This document shows, one piece after another, positions 20,499-30,735 of a DNA stretch of 64,000 nt. The number at the start of each line of letters is the position of its first letter. Position 1 is the first letter of the stretch. The translations under genes and the position numbers were made by a program. The notes beneath the pieces are model-generated. The model did not search any database, was not told where the DNA came from, and was given only the letters and a program-made list of their open reading frames with translations. Origin of the DNA: an uncultured Roseicyclus sp. (GTDB lineage: Bacteria > Pseudomonadota > Alphaproteobacteria > Rhodobacterales > Rhodobacteraceae); NCBI GenBank assembly GCA_947494975.1, contig CANLXA010000001.1, forward strand, positions 682,001 through 746,000, in the 5' to 3' direction.

Positions 20499-21363
20499 AT
20501 GATGCCCCGCCCGTCCTTCTTTGTGCGTTGCCGCCAGTCTGCCGCCCTGTGCGCCGCAGGCCTGATGGCTTTCGCACCCGCGGCGGGGGCCACCAGCATA
20601 AGCGGCCTGAATCTTCAACCGTTCGGCGGCAGCTATGCCAGCCCGGTCCGCGCCATCATCGCCCCCCTTGATGGTGGCCTGCCGCTGTCACGCGCCCGTG
20701 ACGGTCAATCCGCCGGGTTGCTGGCCTATGCTGGCACGTTTGCGGAGCTCGATCCCTGCGGCGACTCATTTGTCCGAAACATCGGCACTCCGGCGGACGA
20801 CTTGCCCCCTGCTGCCCGCGAACGGGTGAAACTCAGCCATGTTTTGGCAAACCGCGCCGCGCCGGGGCCTGACGCGGAAAGCGGCGCGCTGATCTTTCCG
20901 GATGCGCCCGAAACCTATGTCTGGCGCATCCCGCATCAGTCCAGTCCGGGCTCGCAGGCGCGGCGGGCATCGGAGGGGGTCGATACCCAATCGGCACCTG
21001 CCGGTGGTGGCGTGCCTGCCGCAGCTCGGAGTATTATCGGCAATGAGATCGGCACCACCTGCCCGACCCCGATCTTTGGCGACATCGCGCAGGGTCTCTT
21101 TCCCGCAGCTTTTGCCGCGACCGGGACCGCGCCGCGTGCGGCCCTGACGGGGAACACGGCCGGCACCGGGCCGCGCGGCGGCTTCTTTGGCGGCGTCGTC
21201 GGCGGGTCGGGGCGGCAATGGGGATGGTGTTGGCGATGCAACGCCCTTCGAAACGGCGCTCACTGGGGACATCCCACCCGTGCCGCTGCCGCTGGGGCTC
21301 TGGCTCTTCCTGACGGCGCTTGGCTCCCTGCCGCTGCTGGCCCGCCTCCGCGCCACCGCCTGA
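20499..21363 (+). pseudogene. VPLPA-CTERM-type exported protein, apparently frameshifted
   Basis: The N-terminal part (start MMPRPSFFVRCRQSAALCAA) has a signal peptide ending near FAPAAGA and reads in one frame to about 21,210. Beyond that, the frame that makes sense is shifted: it reads NGDGVGDATPFETALTGDIP and ends VPLPLGLWLFLTALG plus a basic tail at a TGA at 21361-21363. That tail is a VPLPA-type exosortase sorting signal. The junction is in a G-rich run (GGGTCGGGGCGG), so either a real frameshift or a sequencing error is possible. The mature part has no domain I recognise. Confidence 0.6.
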
Positions 21364-21466
21364 GCGCGCCGGCTCGCTCCCCAAAACTCTCTGCACATAA
21401 CCCCGATGCCCCAGCGCCGAAGCCCGGCACATTGACTCTCTCGCGCCAATTCATAACAATCCTGTT

Positions 21467-21805
21467 ATGGATTCGCAGTCCCTCGATACCGTCTTTTCCG
21501 CCCTGTCCGACCCAACCCGGCGCGGGCTTCTGGCCCGTCTCGCCGAGGGCGAACAGAACGTGGTCCAACTGACAGCGGCCTTTGACATCTCTCAGCCCGC
21601 CATCTCGCGACATATCCGTATTCTGGATGAGGCGGGGCTGGTGCGGCGCGAAAAGCGGGGGCGCGAAACCTTTGTGATGGCCCAGACCGAGGCCGCACAG
21701 GGCGCGGCCGCATGGCTGGATCACTACGTGCGCTTCTGGTCGCAGCATTTCGACCGGATGGACGACATTCTTTCCCGACAGCAGGAGGACCGAAATGACC
21801 GTTGA
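21467..21805 (+). CDS. ArsR/SmtB-family transcriptional regulator
   Basis: The 112-residue winged-helix protein shows the ArsR pattern: VFSALSDPTRRGLLARLAEG, then VVQLTAAFDISQPAISRHIR as helix-turn-helix, and LDEAGLVRREKRGRETFV as the wing. No metal-binding Cys cluster is visible, so it fits the non-metal subgroup that is usually paired with AHSA1/SRPBCC proteins. Here it overlaps such a gene by 11 bases. It probably regulates its own operon. It is transcribed against the flanking nuo genes. Confidence 0.9.
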   Translation: MDSQSLDTVFSALSDPTRRGLLARLAEGEQNVVQLTAAFDISQPAISRHIRILDEAGLVRREKRGRETFVMAQTEAAQGAAAWLDHYVRFWSQHFDRMDDILSRQQEDRNDR

Positions 21806-22250
21806 AACCACCTATGCCGACGGCGTGCTGACCGTGCGCCGCAATTTCACGCAACCGGTTGCGGCCGTGTTCGATGCCTGGATCGACGCCGCCAAGACGA
21901 TCCATTGGTGGGGCTGTGCCAATACCACCAAGGTTGTGTCAGACGTGGAGCCGAGGATGGGCGGCAAATACCACCACACCATGTCGATCACCGATGTCGG
22001 CGATCACATGATCGAAGGCCGCCTGATCGAATTCACCCCACCCACGCGGCTGGTCTACACGATGCCCGCAACCGACTTCTCCCCGGAAATGACGGTGGAT
22101 GTGTCGTTCGAGGCCAGTGCCGCGGGCACGACGGTCACGCTCCGACAATCGGAAATCGACGCGACGCTCAAAGACGTCGTCGCGGCCGGGTGGACCGCCT
22201 CATTCGAGCGGTTGGCGGGGTTCTTCGAAGGGGGACGTCGGGCGGCGTGA
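21795..22250 (+). CDS. SRPBCC/AHSA1-family protein
   Basis: The 151-residue protein has the START-like helix-grip fold typical of the AHSA1 group: RRNFTQPVAAVFDAWIDAAK, the tryptophan-rich HWWGCANTT, then MGGKYHHTMSITDVGDHMIEG and a C-terminal helix AAGWTASFERLAGFFEGG. Such proteins bind hydrophobic ligands or act as Hsp90 co-chaperone-like factors. The overlap with the ArsR-type regulator forms a common two-gene module. The stop lies 20 bases from the nuoA stop in convergent orientation. Confidence 0.9.
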   Translation: MTVETTYADGVLTVRRNFTQPVAAVFDAWIDAAKTIHWWGCANTTKVVSDVEPRMGGKYHHTMSITDVGDHMIEGRLIEFTPPTRLVYTMPATDFSPEMTVDVSFEASAAGTTVTLRQSEIDATLKDVVAAGWTASFERLAGFFEGGRRAA

Positions 22251-22270
22251 CGTGTCGCGGCGGGGCACGC

Positions 22271-22636
22271 TTACTGCCACTCCAGCGCGCCCTTTTTCCA
22301 CTCATAGGCAAAGCCGATGGTCAGCACGCCGAGGAACACCATCATCGACCAGAAGCCAAGATCGCTCATATCCGGGAAGGCCACCGCCCAGGGAAACAGG
22401 AACGCGATTTCCAGATCGAAGATGATGAACAGGATCGAGACGAGGTAGAACCGCACATCGAATTTCATCCGCGCGTCGTCGAACGCGTTGAAGCCGCATT
22501 CATAGGCGCTGACCTTCTCGGGATCGGGGTTCGAGACCGCCAGCACCACCGCGGCCAGCATCAGCACAACGCCCAGCCCGATGGCCAAAGCCAGGAAAAT
22601 CAGGATCGGCGCGTAGTTTGACAGAAGCTCTTCCAT
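22271..22636 (-). CDS. nuoA: NADH-quinone oxidoreductase subunit A, separated from the main nuo operon
   Basis: NuoA is a three-helix membrane subunit near the quinone site. The 121-residue protein has the conserved [21 protein letters not shown] loop with the Cys that marks the active/deactive-sensitive loop in mitochondrial ND3, followed by [19 protein letters not shown]. Its length is normal. Unusually, it is not followed by nuoB: convergent genes on the other strand occupy 20,499-22,250. It lies 94 bases downstream of the lipoprotein gene of the acyl-CoA ligase unit, so it may have its own promoter or share that transcript. Confidence 0.97.
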   Translation of the reverse strand: MEELLSNYAPILIFLALAIGLGVVLMLAAVVLAVSNPDPEKVSAYECGFNAFDDARMKFDVRFYLVSILFIIFDLEIAFLFPWAVAFPDMSDLGFWSMMVFLGVLTIGFAYEWKKGALEWQ

Positions 22637-22730
22637 GTCGGCCCCATTGATGCGGTTGGCACGGGTTTACGCCCGCGCGGATGGACGGTCAACGCCACGG
22701 CCTGCGGCAAAGGGGTGCGGGCGGGGTGCC

Positions 22731-23291
22731 TCACGGAAGGTCAGGAAGGTCCTGCACCAGCACCAGCGGAATGGGCACCTCATCCTCCCGCGCCTCCATC
22801 AGGGCGAGGCTGCGCAACACGGTGCGCGCCGAACGCAGATGGCAATCCGATGTCGAGATATCCTGCGCCACCCGGAAATTCTCCGGCAATTGCGAGCAGT
22901 TGCGGGGCAGAAGCTTGAAGGACCGCCCGTCCTCGCCCACCCTCGCCAGCAGGAACACCGCGTCGTCCGGCAGGCGATAGACTTCCATCACCAGAAACTC
23001 ATCATCGAAGCCGTAGAACCGGATATTGTGCAGGAACATGCCATAGCTCTGGGACGGGTGATTGGCCTGCAAGACCACGTGGCTGGTGTAGAATGGCCGC
23101 TCGGGATCCTCCGACGGAGTGGTGGGCATCAAATCCAAGCCGTCAAGCGCGTAGACCCCGCTGACCAGCGGCATCACCGGCGGCCCCAGATCGGCCGACA
23201 CCGCCTCGCGCACCTCCGTGGGCGCCGTCGGCAGGGCTGCGCAGGCAGCCAGCGCAAGGCTCAGGGCGGCCATGCAGGCCCTGAGTGTCAC
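22731..23291 (-). CDS. Predicted lipoprotein after the acyl-CoA ligase gene, GTG start
   Basis: A GTG at 23291 overlaps the stop of the ligase gene (GTGA) and gives a 186-residue product starting TLRACMAALSLALAACAALP after the initiator, with a LALAAC lipobox. The mature part contains SHVVLQANHPSQSYGMFLHN and VYRLPDDAVFLLARVGEDGR, and two further cysteines (PRNCSQLPEN and STSDCHLRSA). I do not recognise the family. The gene is probably cotranscribed with the ligase and may lie upstream of nuoA on the same message. Confidence 0.7.
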   Translation of the reverse strand: MTLRACMAALSLALAACAALPTAPTEVREAVSADLGPPVMPLVSGVYALDGLDLMPTTPSEDPERPFYTSHVVLQANHPSQSYGMFLHNIRFYGFDDEFLVMEVYRLPDDAVFLLARVGEDGRSFKLLPRNCSQLPENFRVAQDISTSDCHLRSARTVLRSLALMEAREDEVPIPLVLVQDLPDLP

Positions 23292-24835
23292 GCCAGCGCG
23301 TCCCGCAATTCCCGGCGCAGGATCTTGCCGCTCGCGGATTTCGGCACGCTGTCGACAAACCGATATTCCACCGGCCGCTTGTAGCTCGCCAGACAGGCCT
23401 CGCAATGGCCCCGGATCGCGGCCTCATCGACCGCGCCGGATGTGACCACGAAGGCAATCGGCACCTCGCCCGCTTCGGCGTCATGGCGCCCGATCACGGC
23501 GGCATCGGTCACGCCGTCCATGGCGCAGAGCGCCGCCTCCACTTCCGCAGGCGCCACCTGGAAGCCCTTGTATTTGATCAACTCCTTCAGGCGGTCACGG
23601 ATGAACATGAAGCCATCCTCATCAATCTCCGCCAGATCGCCGGTGCGCAACCAACCGCCATCGGCCATGGTCTCGGCGGTGGCTTCCGGATTGCCCAGAT
23701 ACCCCTTCATCACCTGCGGGCCACGGATCCACAATTCGCCCTCCATGCCGGTCGGCAGATCCTCCAGCGTCTCGGGGTCCACGATCCGGCATTCCGTCGA
23801 CGGCACCGCCTGCCCGCTGGATCCGTGGCGGATGTCGGCGCCCACGGTCATGTGGCTGATCGGGCTTAACTCCGTCATGCCATAGCCCTGCACCGAATCC
23901 GCGCCGAACCGCGCGCCCACGGCGGATTCGATCTCCGCCCCCAAAGGTGCAGCACCCGAGAAGATCTGTGTGACGGACGAAACGTCATACTGGTCCACCA
24001 ACGGATGCTTGGCCAGCGCCAGCGCCACCGGCGGCACGATGTAGAGCCGGGTCGCCCGGTGCTCCTGGATCAGCTTGAGATACATCTCCAGATCGAACCG
24101 TGGCATGGTGATGATCCGCGCCCGCTGGTTCAGGAACAGGTTCATCAGAACCGTCATGCCGTAGATATGGAAGAACGGCAAAAAGGCGATGGCCGTGTCA
24201 TCCGTGGTGATGCCCGAAACCGCCGCCGATTGCGAGACATTGGCCACAAGGTTGCGATGGGTCAGCATCACGCCCTTGGGCCGCCCGGTCGTGCCGCTCG
24301 AATAGGGCAGAACAACCACATCGGTCTCCACATCGACTGGGGCCTGGGCTGGCAATTCCGCCCCCATGATGTCGCTCAGCGAAAGCGCCCCGCCGCCGCC
24401 GTCCATCACCACAAGATCGCGGCAATGGGTGCCGCCCATGGCCGCGCGCGCCACCTCCTCGAACATGCCGATCGTGATCAGCATGGTGGCGCCCGCATCG
24501 TTCAACTGGTGCTGGATCTCGGGCGCCGTATAGGTCGGATTGATCGTGGTGACCGTGCCACCGCCCCAGGCCACGCCGTGAAACACAACGGGGTACTCCG
24601 GCATGTTCGGTGCCAGGATCGCGACGGTGCCACCGGGCAGCACGCCGCGCTCGGTCAGGCCCCCGGCCAGCGACTTGATCATGCCGATCAGCTGCCCGGC
24701 CGTCACCTCGCGCCCGGTGGGGCCGTCGATCACGGCCACCGCATCCTCGCGGCCCACAAGCCCCTCGAACAACGCTTCGGTCACCGAATGTGGGGGCACG
24801 TCCACCGTGCCGTGACGGCTTTCGAATGCAGCCAT
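23288..24835 (-). CDS. Acyl-CoA synthetase (AMP-dependent, 4-coumarate-CoA ligase-like)
   Basis: This 515-residue adenylate-forming enzyme activates a carboxylic acid to its CoA ester. The ATP-binding loop is YSSGTTGRPKGVMLTHRN (residues ~178-195). Later motifs are GYGMTELSPISH (~325), LRTGDLAEIDEDGFMFIRDR (~400), KYKGFQVAPAEVE (~430) and the catalytic lysine in KSASGKILRREL near the C-terminus. The start at 24835 is chosen because GGGAGG precedes it; the longer frame lacks one. Its place after the leucine-degradation genes suggests a branched or short-chain acyl substrate, such as isovalerate or methylcrotonate, but that is inferred. Confidence 0.9.
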   Translation of the reverse strand: MAAFESRHGTVDVPPHSVTEALFEGLVGREDAVAVIDGPTGREVTAGQLIGMIKSLAGGLTERGVLPGGTVAILAPNMPEYPVVFHGVAWGGGTVTTINPTYTAPEIQHQLNDAGATMLITIGMFEEVARAAMGGTHCRDLVVMDGGGGALSLSDIMGAELPAQAPVDVETDVVVLPYSSGTTGRPKGVMLTHRNLVANVSQSAAVSGITTDDTAIAFLPFFHIYGMTVLMNLFLNQRARIITMPRFDLEMYLKLIQEHRATRLYIVPPVALALAKHPLVDQYDVSSVTQIFSGAAPLGAEIESAVGARFGADSVQGYGMTELSPISHMTVGADIRHGSSGQAVPSTECRIVDPETLEDLPTGMEGELWIRGPQVMKGYLGNPEATAETMADGGWLRTGDLAEIDEDGFMFIRDRLKELIKYKGFQVAPAEVEAALCAMDGVTDAAVIGRHDAEAGEVPIAFVVTSGAVDEAAIRGHCEACLASYKRPVEYRFVDSVPKSASGKILRRELRDALA

Positions 24836-24919
24836 ATTAATCCTCCCGCGCCCGGCCTCTGGGATCGGGCCGATGTCGGGCATCAGGATTGCGGAAGGAG
24901 GCTATCCCTGTCCAGCTTT

Positions 24920-24934
24920 AATTGTCAGACAATT
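24920..24934. promoter_or_regulatory. Perfect palindrome upstream of the acyl-CoA ligase gene
   Basis: AATTGTCAGACAATT is a perfect 15-base palindrome with a one-base centre. It lies 85 bases upstream of the ligase ATG in the 156-base gap after the hydratase gene. The TTGTC-n-GACAA layout resembles operators of FCD-type GntR regulators. No such regulator is encoded in the window. The site suggests that the ligase, lipoprotein and possibly nuoA form a separately controlled unit. Confidence 0.45.
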
Positions 24935-24991
24935 GGCGCATCCTGCCCTGCCACCGTGCCCCGCCTCGCCGATCACGCGAGGTCGGCCAAC

Positions 24992-25774
24992 CTACCAGTC
25001 CGGTTTGCGCTTGTCGAAAAACGCGGCAATGCCGCGGGCGGCCTCGGCACTTTCCCAGCGGCGCACCAGCGCGTCGATGGTGGCGGACACCTCAGCCTCC
25101 CCCACCGATCCGCCCAACGCCGCGACCAGCGCCTTGCCCTCGGCCACCGCGCCGGGGGCCGCCGCAAGGTACGGGGCGATCTCCGCCTCAACAGCGGCGT
25201 CCAACCCGTCCTCCGACGCCACGCCTGCCAACAGGCCAAGCGCCACGGCCTCCTCCGCATCGAAGCGGCGCCCCGAGAAGAACACCCGCCGCGCGCGGGC
25301 CGTCCCCATCCGGGCCACCACGTAGGGCCCGATCGTTGCCGGGATCAGGCCCAGCCGCACCTCCGTCAGGCCAAAGCGCGCGCCCGTCACCCCGATGGCC
25401 ACGTCACACACGCTCATCAACCCCACACCACCGCCAAAGGCCTGCCCCTGTATCCGCCCGATCAGTGGCTTAGGCAGCGCATCGAGCGCGCCCAGCATCT
25501 CGGCCAGCGCGCGCGCCTCGCGGGCCCGTGTGGGCGCATCCGCCTCCATCTGCGCCTTCATCCACCCAAGATCGCCGCCCGCGCAGAAGCTCGCCCCCGC
25601 GCCGGTCAGCACAACAACCCGCACCGCCGGATCGCGGCCCAACCGCGCCGCCGCCGCCGCCAGCTCCGCAATCATCGGCGCATCCATGGCGTTGTGCACG
25701 TCGGGCCGATTCAGCATCAGCCGGGCCACCCCTCGCTCATCCACAGATACCTCAACACTCCTGGCCTCACCCAT
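24992..25774 (-). CDS. liuC: Enoyl-CoA hydratase, probable 3-methylglutaconyl-CoA hydratase
   Basis: The 260-residue crotonase-fold protein has the oxyanion-hole region NAMDAPMIAELAAAAARLG with GAGASFCAGGDLGWMK and the acyl-CoA segment GRIQGQAFGGGVGLMSVCDV, followed by GLTEVRLGLIPATI, which supplies the conserved Glu. In leucine breakdown this enzyme hydrates 3-methylglutaconyl-CoA to HMG-CoA. The specific call rests on its 8-base overlap with the HMG-CoA lyase gene and its place in a methylcrotonyl-CoA carboxylase cluster. Confidence 0.87.
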   Translation of the reverse strand: MGEARSVEVSVDERGVARLMLNRPDVHNAMDAPMIAELAAAAARLGRDPAVRVVVLTGAGASFCAGGDLGWMKAQMEADAPTRAREARALAEMLGALDALPKPLIGRIQGQAFGGGVGLMSVCDVAIGVTGARFGLTEVRLGLIPATIGPYVVARMGTARARRVFFSGRRFDAEEAVALGLLAGVASEDGLDAAVEAEIAPYLAAAPGAVAEGKALVAALGGSVGEAEVSATIDALVRRWESAEAARGIAAFFDKRKPDW

Positions 25775-26633
25775 CCCCGTCTCCTCCCCTCAATCCGCGT
25801 GCCATTCCGGCCGCCTGCGCAATCACCGCCGCGTCCAGTCCCGTCTCGTGGCCCAGTGCGCGCAACCGCGCCTCCAGTGCCTCCGTCGCCACATTGCCCG
25901 CGGCCCCCGGCGCATAGGGGCACCCGCCAAGGCCCCCCACCGCCGCATCGAACACCCGCAATCCGCGCGCCAGCGCCACCTCGACATTCTCCAGCGCCCG
26001 CCCGCTCGTATCGTGGAAATGCCCGGCCAGCCGATCCGCCGGCATCTCCTCCAGCACCGCGGCCAGCATCGCATCCACCCGCTCTGGCACCCCGCGCCCG
26101 ATCGTATCGCCCAGCGACACCTCGTAGGCCCCCAGGTCCCGCAGGGCCGCGACCACCCGCGCCACATCCCCCGGCGCAACCGCACCGTCAAACGGGCAAT
26201 CCGTCACGCACGAGACGTAGCCCCGCATCGGCATCCCATCCGCCCGCGCAGCCGCTGCCACCTCGCCGAACCGTTCCAAACTCTCGGCAATGCTCGCGTT
26301 CAGGTTCGCCTTGGAAAACCCTTCGGACGCGCTGGCAAAAATCGCGATCTCATCGGCACGGGCTGCCACCGCCCCCTGATACCCCCGCATGTTCGGCGTC
26401 AGCGCGGCGTAGGACACACCATCGGCCCGCGCGATACCGGCCAGCACCTCCGCTCCATCCGCCATCTGCGGCACCCATTTCGGGCTCACGAAGCTCGCCA
26501 CCTCGATGCGCCGAAACCCGGCCTGCGACAGCACATCAACCAACGCCACCTTGTCCGCAGTCGCAATCATCGCGGCCTCGTTCTGCAACCCGTCGCGGGG
26601 GCCAACTTCGAAGATCTCGACCCTCTCAGTCAT
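25767..26633 (-). CDS. mvaB: Hydroxymethylglutaryl-CoA lyase
   Basis: This 288-residue TIM-barrel enzyme cleaves HMG-CoA to acetoacetate and acetyl-CoA, the last step of leucine degradation. It begins EIFEVGPRDGLQNEAAMIAT, the signature with catalytic Arg-Asp, followed by VEVASFVSPKWVPQMAD-like residues (here IEVASFVSPKWVPQMAD). It has the metal-binding GHFHDTSGRALENVE and the conserved catalytic Cys in GGLGGCPYAPGAAGNVATE. It is in the expected position next to the hydratase gene. Confidence 0.95.
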   Translation of the reverse strand: MTERVEIFEVGPRDGLQNEAAMIATADKVALVDVLSQAGFRRIEVASFVSPKWVPQMADGAEVLAGIARADGVSYAALTPNMRGYQGAVAARADEIAIFASASEGFSKANLNASIAESLERFGEVAAAARADGMPMRGYVSCVTDCPFDGAVAPGDVARVVAALRDLGAYEVSLGDTIGRGVPERVDAMLAAVLEEMPADRLAGHFHDTSGRALENVEVALARGLRVFDAAVGGLGGCPYAPGAAGNVATEALEARLRALGHETGLDAAVIAQAAGMARGLRGGDGDG

Positions 26634-26735
26634 GACGCGCTATCCCAAACATCCACCCCGGGGCCTCCACCCGAACCCAACTGGAAATGGTCTCCGCGCG
26701 GCGCTGCCCCTGGAAGCTCTTGGCGCATCCCCGTG

Positions 26736-26756
26736 TTCCACTGGTCCCAAATACCC
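26736..26756. repeat. 21-bp intergenic repeat, copy A
   Basis: This copy fits the consensus TTCCANTGGTCSCAAATACC followed by C; the other copies are at 47048-47068 and 55051-55071. It begins 12 bases past the stop of the glutathione-transferase-like gene, in the 135-base gap before HMG-CoA lyase. All three copies lie just downstream of a stop codon. The reverse complement begins GGGTATTTGGGACCA. The role is unknown; copies B and C are followed by strong GC hairpins, whereas this one is followed by an A-run. Confidence 0.7.
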
Positions 26757-26768
26757 AAAATCCTTGCC

Positions 26769-27443
26769 CTATTCATCCACCGGCACCTCGTAGAAATCCC
26801 GGGTGTAGAACTTCTGCGGCCCCTCGATTGCCGCCGCCGCCTGAAACCCGGGCCGCGCCTGCAACCGCGCCCAATAGGCCTGCAAGTCCGGAAACGGATC
26901 CATCCGCACATAAAACGGGGCGGCGAACAGGTTGAAGCCCAGCATCGCGTCAGCGGCCGAAAACCCGGATGGCAACAGATAGTCGCCCGCAATCATCCGC
27001 TCCAGCCCCGCCAATGTCCCCTTCAGGCGCAAGGTGTTGAGCTTCACCACCGCAGGCGACGGCTTGGCCGGGGGCCGCAGGAACAGGTGGTTCAGGTTCA
27101 ATTGCTCGATCAGCGACGCCATCGTCTCGGCAAACCCCATCGCCTCCAGAAAGGCCACGCGGTCTGCATGCCCCGGCGCCCGCCCGAACCCGAATTCGGG
27201 CCGCGTCTCGCAAAGATATTGCAAGATCGCGGCACTCTCGAAGATTGTCCGCCCGTCGATCTCCAGCGCCGGGATGCGGCCGGCGGGCGAGTGGGATTTC
27301 AGCCCGGGCTCCTGCATCTTGCGTGTGCCGATCTCGTAAAGCTCCAGTTCGGGCGTAATCCCCATCTCCTGCAACAGCCACAGCACCCGGAACGACCGGC
27401 CCCACGGCACGTGATGCAACCGCACGCCGGGATCAGATTTCAT
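26769..27443 (-). CDS. Glutathione S-transferase-like protein
   Basis: The 224-residue protein has an N-terminal thioredoxin-like domain (LHHVPWGRSFRVLWLLQEMG, then SPAGRIPALEIDGRTIFESAAIL with the cis-Pro and ES glutathione-binding pair) and an all-helical C-terminal domain with a SAADAMLGF N-cap-like motif. GSTs conjugate or transfer glutathione. Here it may handle electrophilic unsaturated acyl intermediates, but that is inference from context. The ATG at 27443 is preferred over a GTG two codons earlier. It overlaps the upstream gene by 11 bases. Confidence 0.87.
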   Translation of the reverse strand: MKSDPGVRLHHVPWGRSFRVLWLLQEMGITPELELYEIGTRKMQEPGLKSHSPAGRIPALEIDGRTIFESAAILQYLCETRPEFGFGRAPGHADRVAFLEAMGFAETMASLIEQLNLNHLFLRPPAKPSPAVVKLNTLRLKGTLAGLERMIAGDYLLPSGFSAADAMLGFNLFAAPFYVRMDPFPDLQAYWARLQARPGFQAAAAIEGPQKFYTRDFYEVPVDE

Positions 27444-27836
27444 AGTCACGCAACAGCTCCTCCAAACAGGCCGACAGGCGCGGCCATGTGTACTGGCCCG
27501 CCTCGGCCCAGGATTTTGACGCGCCCACCGATGTCTTTACCAGCACCCGGTCCACAAACACGTCATGCGGATAGACGAACACACGGTCCTCCAGACGGAA
27601 CGCGACATAGAGGCCCTTGCCGAGGTATTTGCGGTCGATCGTCAATCGGCTCTTGAGCTGCACGCGGCACAGGGTTTCGCCATCCACATGAAGCGCCACG
27701 AAATCGGCCCCTTCGAAATCGTCGCTCAGGCGCAAGGACGTGAACCCGAAATCCGCCAGCCGCGCGGCGATCTTGTGGAAGTTGTAATTCTCCTTCTGGC
27801 GGGCATTCAGCTGCCCATAGGCGACCGGGGAGAAGT

Positions 27837-27840
<4 letters not shown>
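27433..27840 (-). CDS. Hypothetical protein with PD-(D/E)XK-like core
   Basis: The 135-residue protein starts MNFSPVAYGQLNARQKENYN. A central segment, GADFVALHVDGETLCRVQLK, places an acidic residue before a strand-turn-strand ending V-Q-L-K. That is the spacing of the D...(E/Q)xK core of the PD-(D/E)XK nuclease superfamily with Gln in place of Glu. Size and compactness fit a stand-alone endonuclease-like fold. It sits between the carboxylase alpha-subunit gene (4-base overlap) and the GST-like gene. No biochemical role in leucine breakdown is evident. Confidence 0.6.
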
Positions 27841-29767
<1,927 letters not shown>

Positions 29768-29768
<1 letters not shown>

Positions 29769-30313
29769 CAATGCGCCCTCTCATGCAGATTTCCGGACAG
29801 GTCGAAAACGAGGACTCCATCCGCCCGACGCAAGCAGGGCGGCTCGCCCAGAGCGCCCAGATCACAGAGACGGACACCGTTCTCGTTCGCCTGAAAGAAC
29901 GGCTCCCCAGAGCAGCCCATCACGAAGTCGGCCACCAGTTCGCCTTCGATCCGGACATCATAGCGAGACCATGCAGCGCCACCGCACAATCCACTCGGTC
30001 TTGGCGAGTTGAGAAACGTTCGAACAACCGTGGCCTGCCGTCCCGTACCGACGTTGCATTCGGCGACACGTATCTCATCTTGAATGTCGTCCCAGCCATT
30101 GGCCTGCGGAACATACAGCCCATCGCCTCCAGTCTGGGACAGATCGTCGGCATCGAACCGCACCTCGAAAAGCGTCAGCGTCTGAGGCGCGTTCACACAG
30201 TGCCAGCCAAGCGCAGGCCACGATTGGTCGGCCATGGCGGGGTGCACGATGAGTGGCGCGACCAAAAGTCCAAAGCCGGCGGTCGCTCGCCTGAAAAATC
30301 GCTCACCCCACAT
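29768..30313 (-). CDS. Exported hypothetical protein upstream of the carboxylase alpha gene
   Basis: The 181-residue product has a signal peptide (MWGERFFRRATAGFGLLVAP, cleavage probably after HPAMA near residue 28). The mature part holds five cysteines, among them GWHCVNAPQTL, VAECNVGTG, SGLCGGAAW and VMGCSGEPF, and looks like a disulfide-stabilised periplasmic beta protein. No family is recognised. TGATG overlaps on both sides (with ASCH and carboxylase alpha) show translational embedding in the leucine cluster. Confidence 0.65.
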
Positions 30314-30735
30314 CAGTCCGTCGCCCCCAAATCCTCGACCACCTCGAACCGCTCCCAGATCAGTTCCATCTCCGGATCGAAAATTCCCAGCCGCCGGTAA
30401 TACCGCTCATGCCCCTCTTTCCACCCAGCCAAGGATTCATCCTCGCCCTCGGCCAATGCCAGGTCTCCTGGCATGTCGCAGAACCGCACCAGCCGCAGCT
30501 CCATTGTCCGGTTCACCAAGGCAGGCCGCCCGTCGAAGGTCGTGGCAATGTCGCAGCGCCCTATTTGCGGCAGCGGCGCTCCGCGCTCCACCTCGGCCAT
30601 CGACAGGCACGTCGCCCGTTTCCGCCCCGCGCGCACCAGCGCCAGCAACTCCGCCGACAGCCGCGCGCTGTCCCCGAACACATAGGTCGTGGCCCCCGGA
30701 TACCGGGCCGTGAGCTGGTCCAGCGTCTCCGTCAT
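30313..30735 (-). CDS. ASCH-domain protein
   Basis: The 140-residue protein starts MTETLDQLTARYPGATTYVF and has the ASCH pattern: LLALVRAGRKRATCLSMAEV, where the GRKRAT loop is typical, then a beta-barrel core and the C-terminal LAEGEDESLAGWKEGHERYY, common to YqfB-like members. ASCH domains are PUA-like and may bind RNA or modified nucleosides. The ATG overlaps the stop of the methyltransferase gene (30732-30735), so the pair may act together, for example on RNA; this is a guess. Confidence 0.82.
   Translation of the reverse strand: MTETLDQLTARYPGATTYVFGDSARLSAELLALVRAGRKRATCLSMAEVERGAPLPQIGRCDIATTFDGRPALVNRTMELRLVRFCDMPGDLALAEGEDESLAGWKEGHERYYRRLGIFDPEMELIWERFEVVEDLGATD

Noticed and set aside
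20499-22250. The nuoA-nuoB insert as an integrated mobile element
   Set aside because: No transposase, integrase or flanking direct repeats were seen, so transfer is only a possibility, not a supported call.
24005-26635. 876-codon plus-strand open frame opposite the ligase, hydratase and lyase genes
   Set aside because: Spans three well-supported minus-strand genes; the C-terminal part is Pro/Arg low complexity typical of antisense GC-rich frames.
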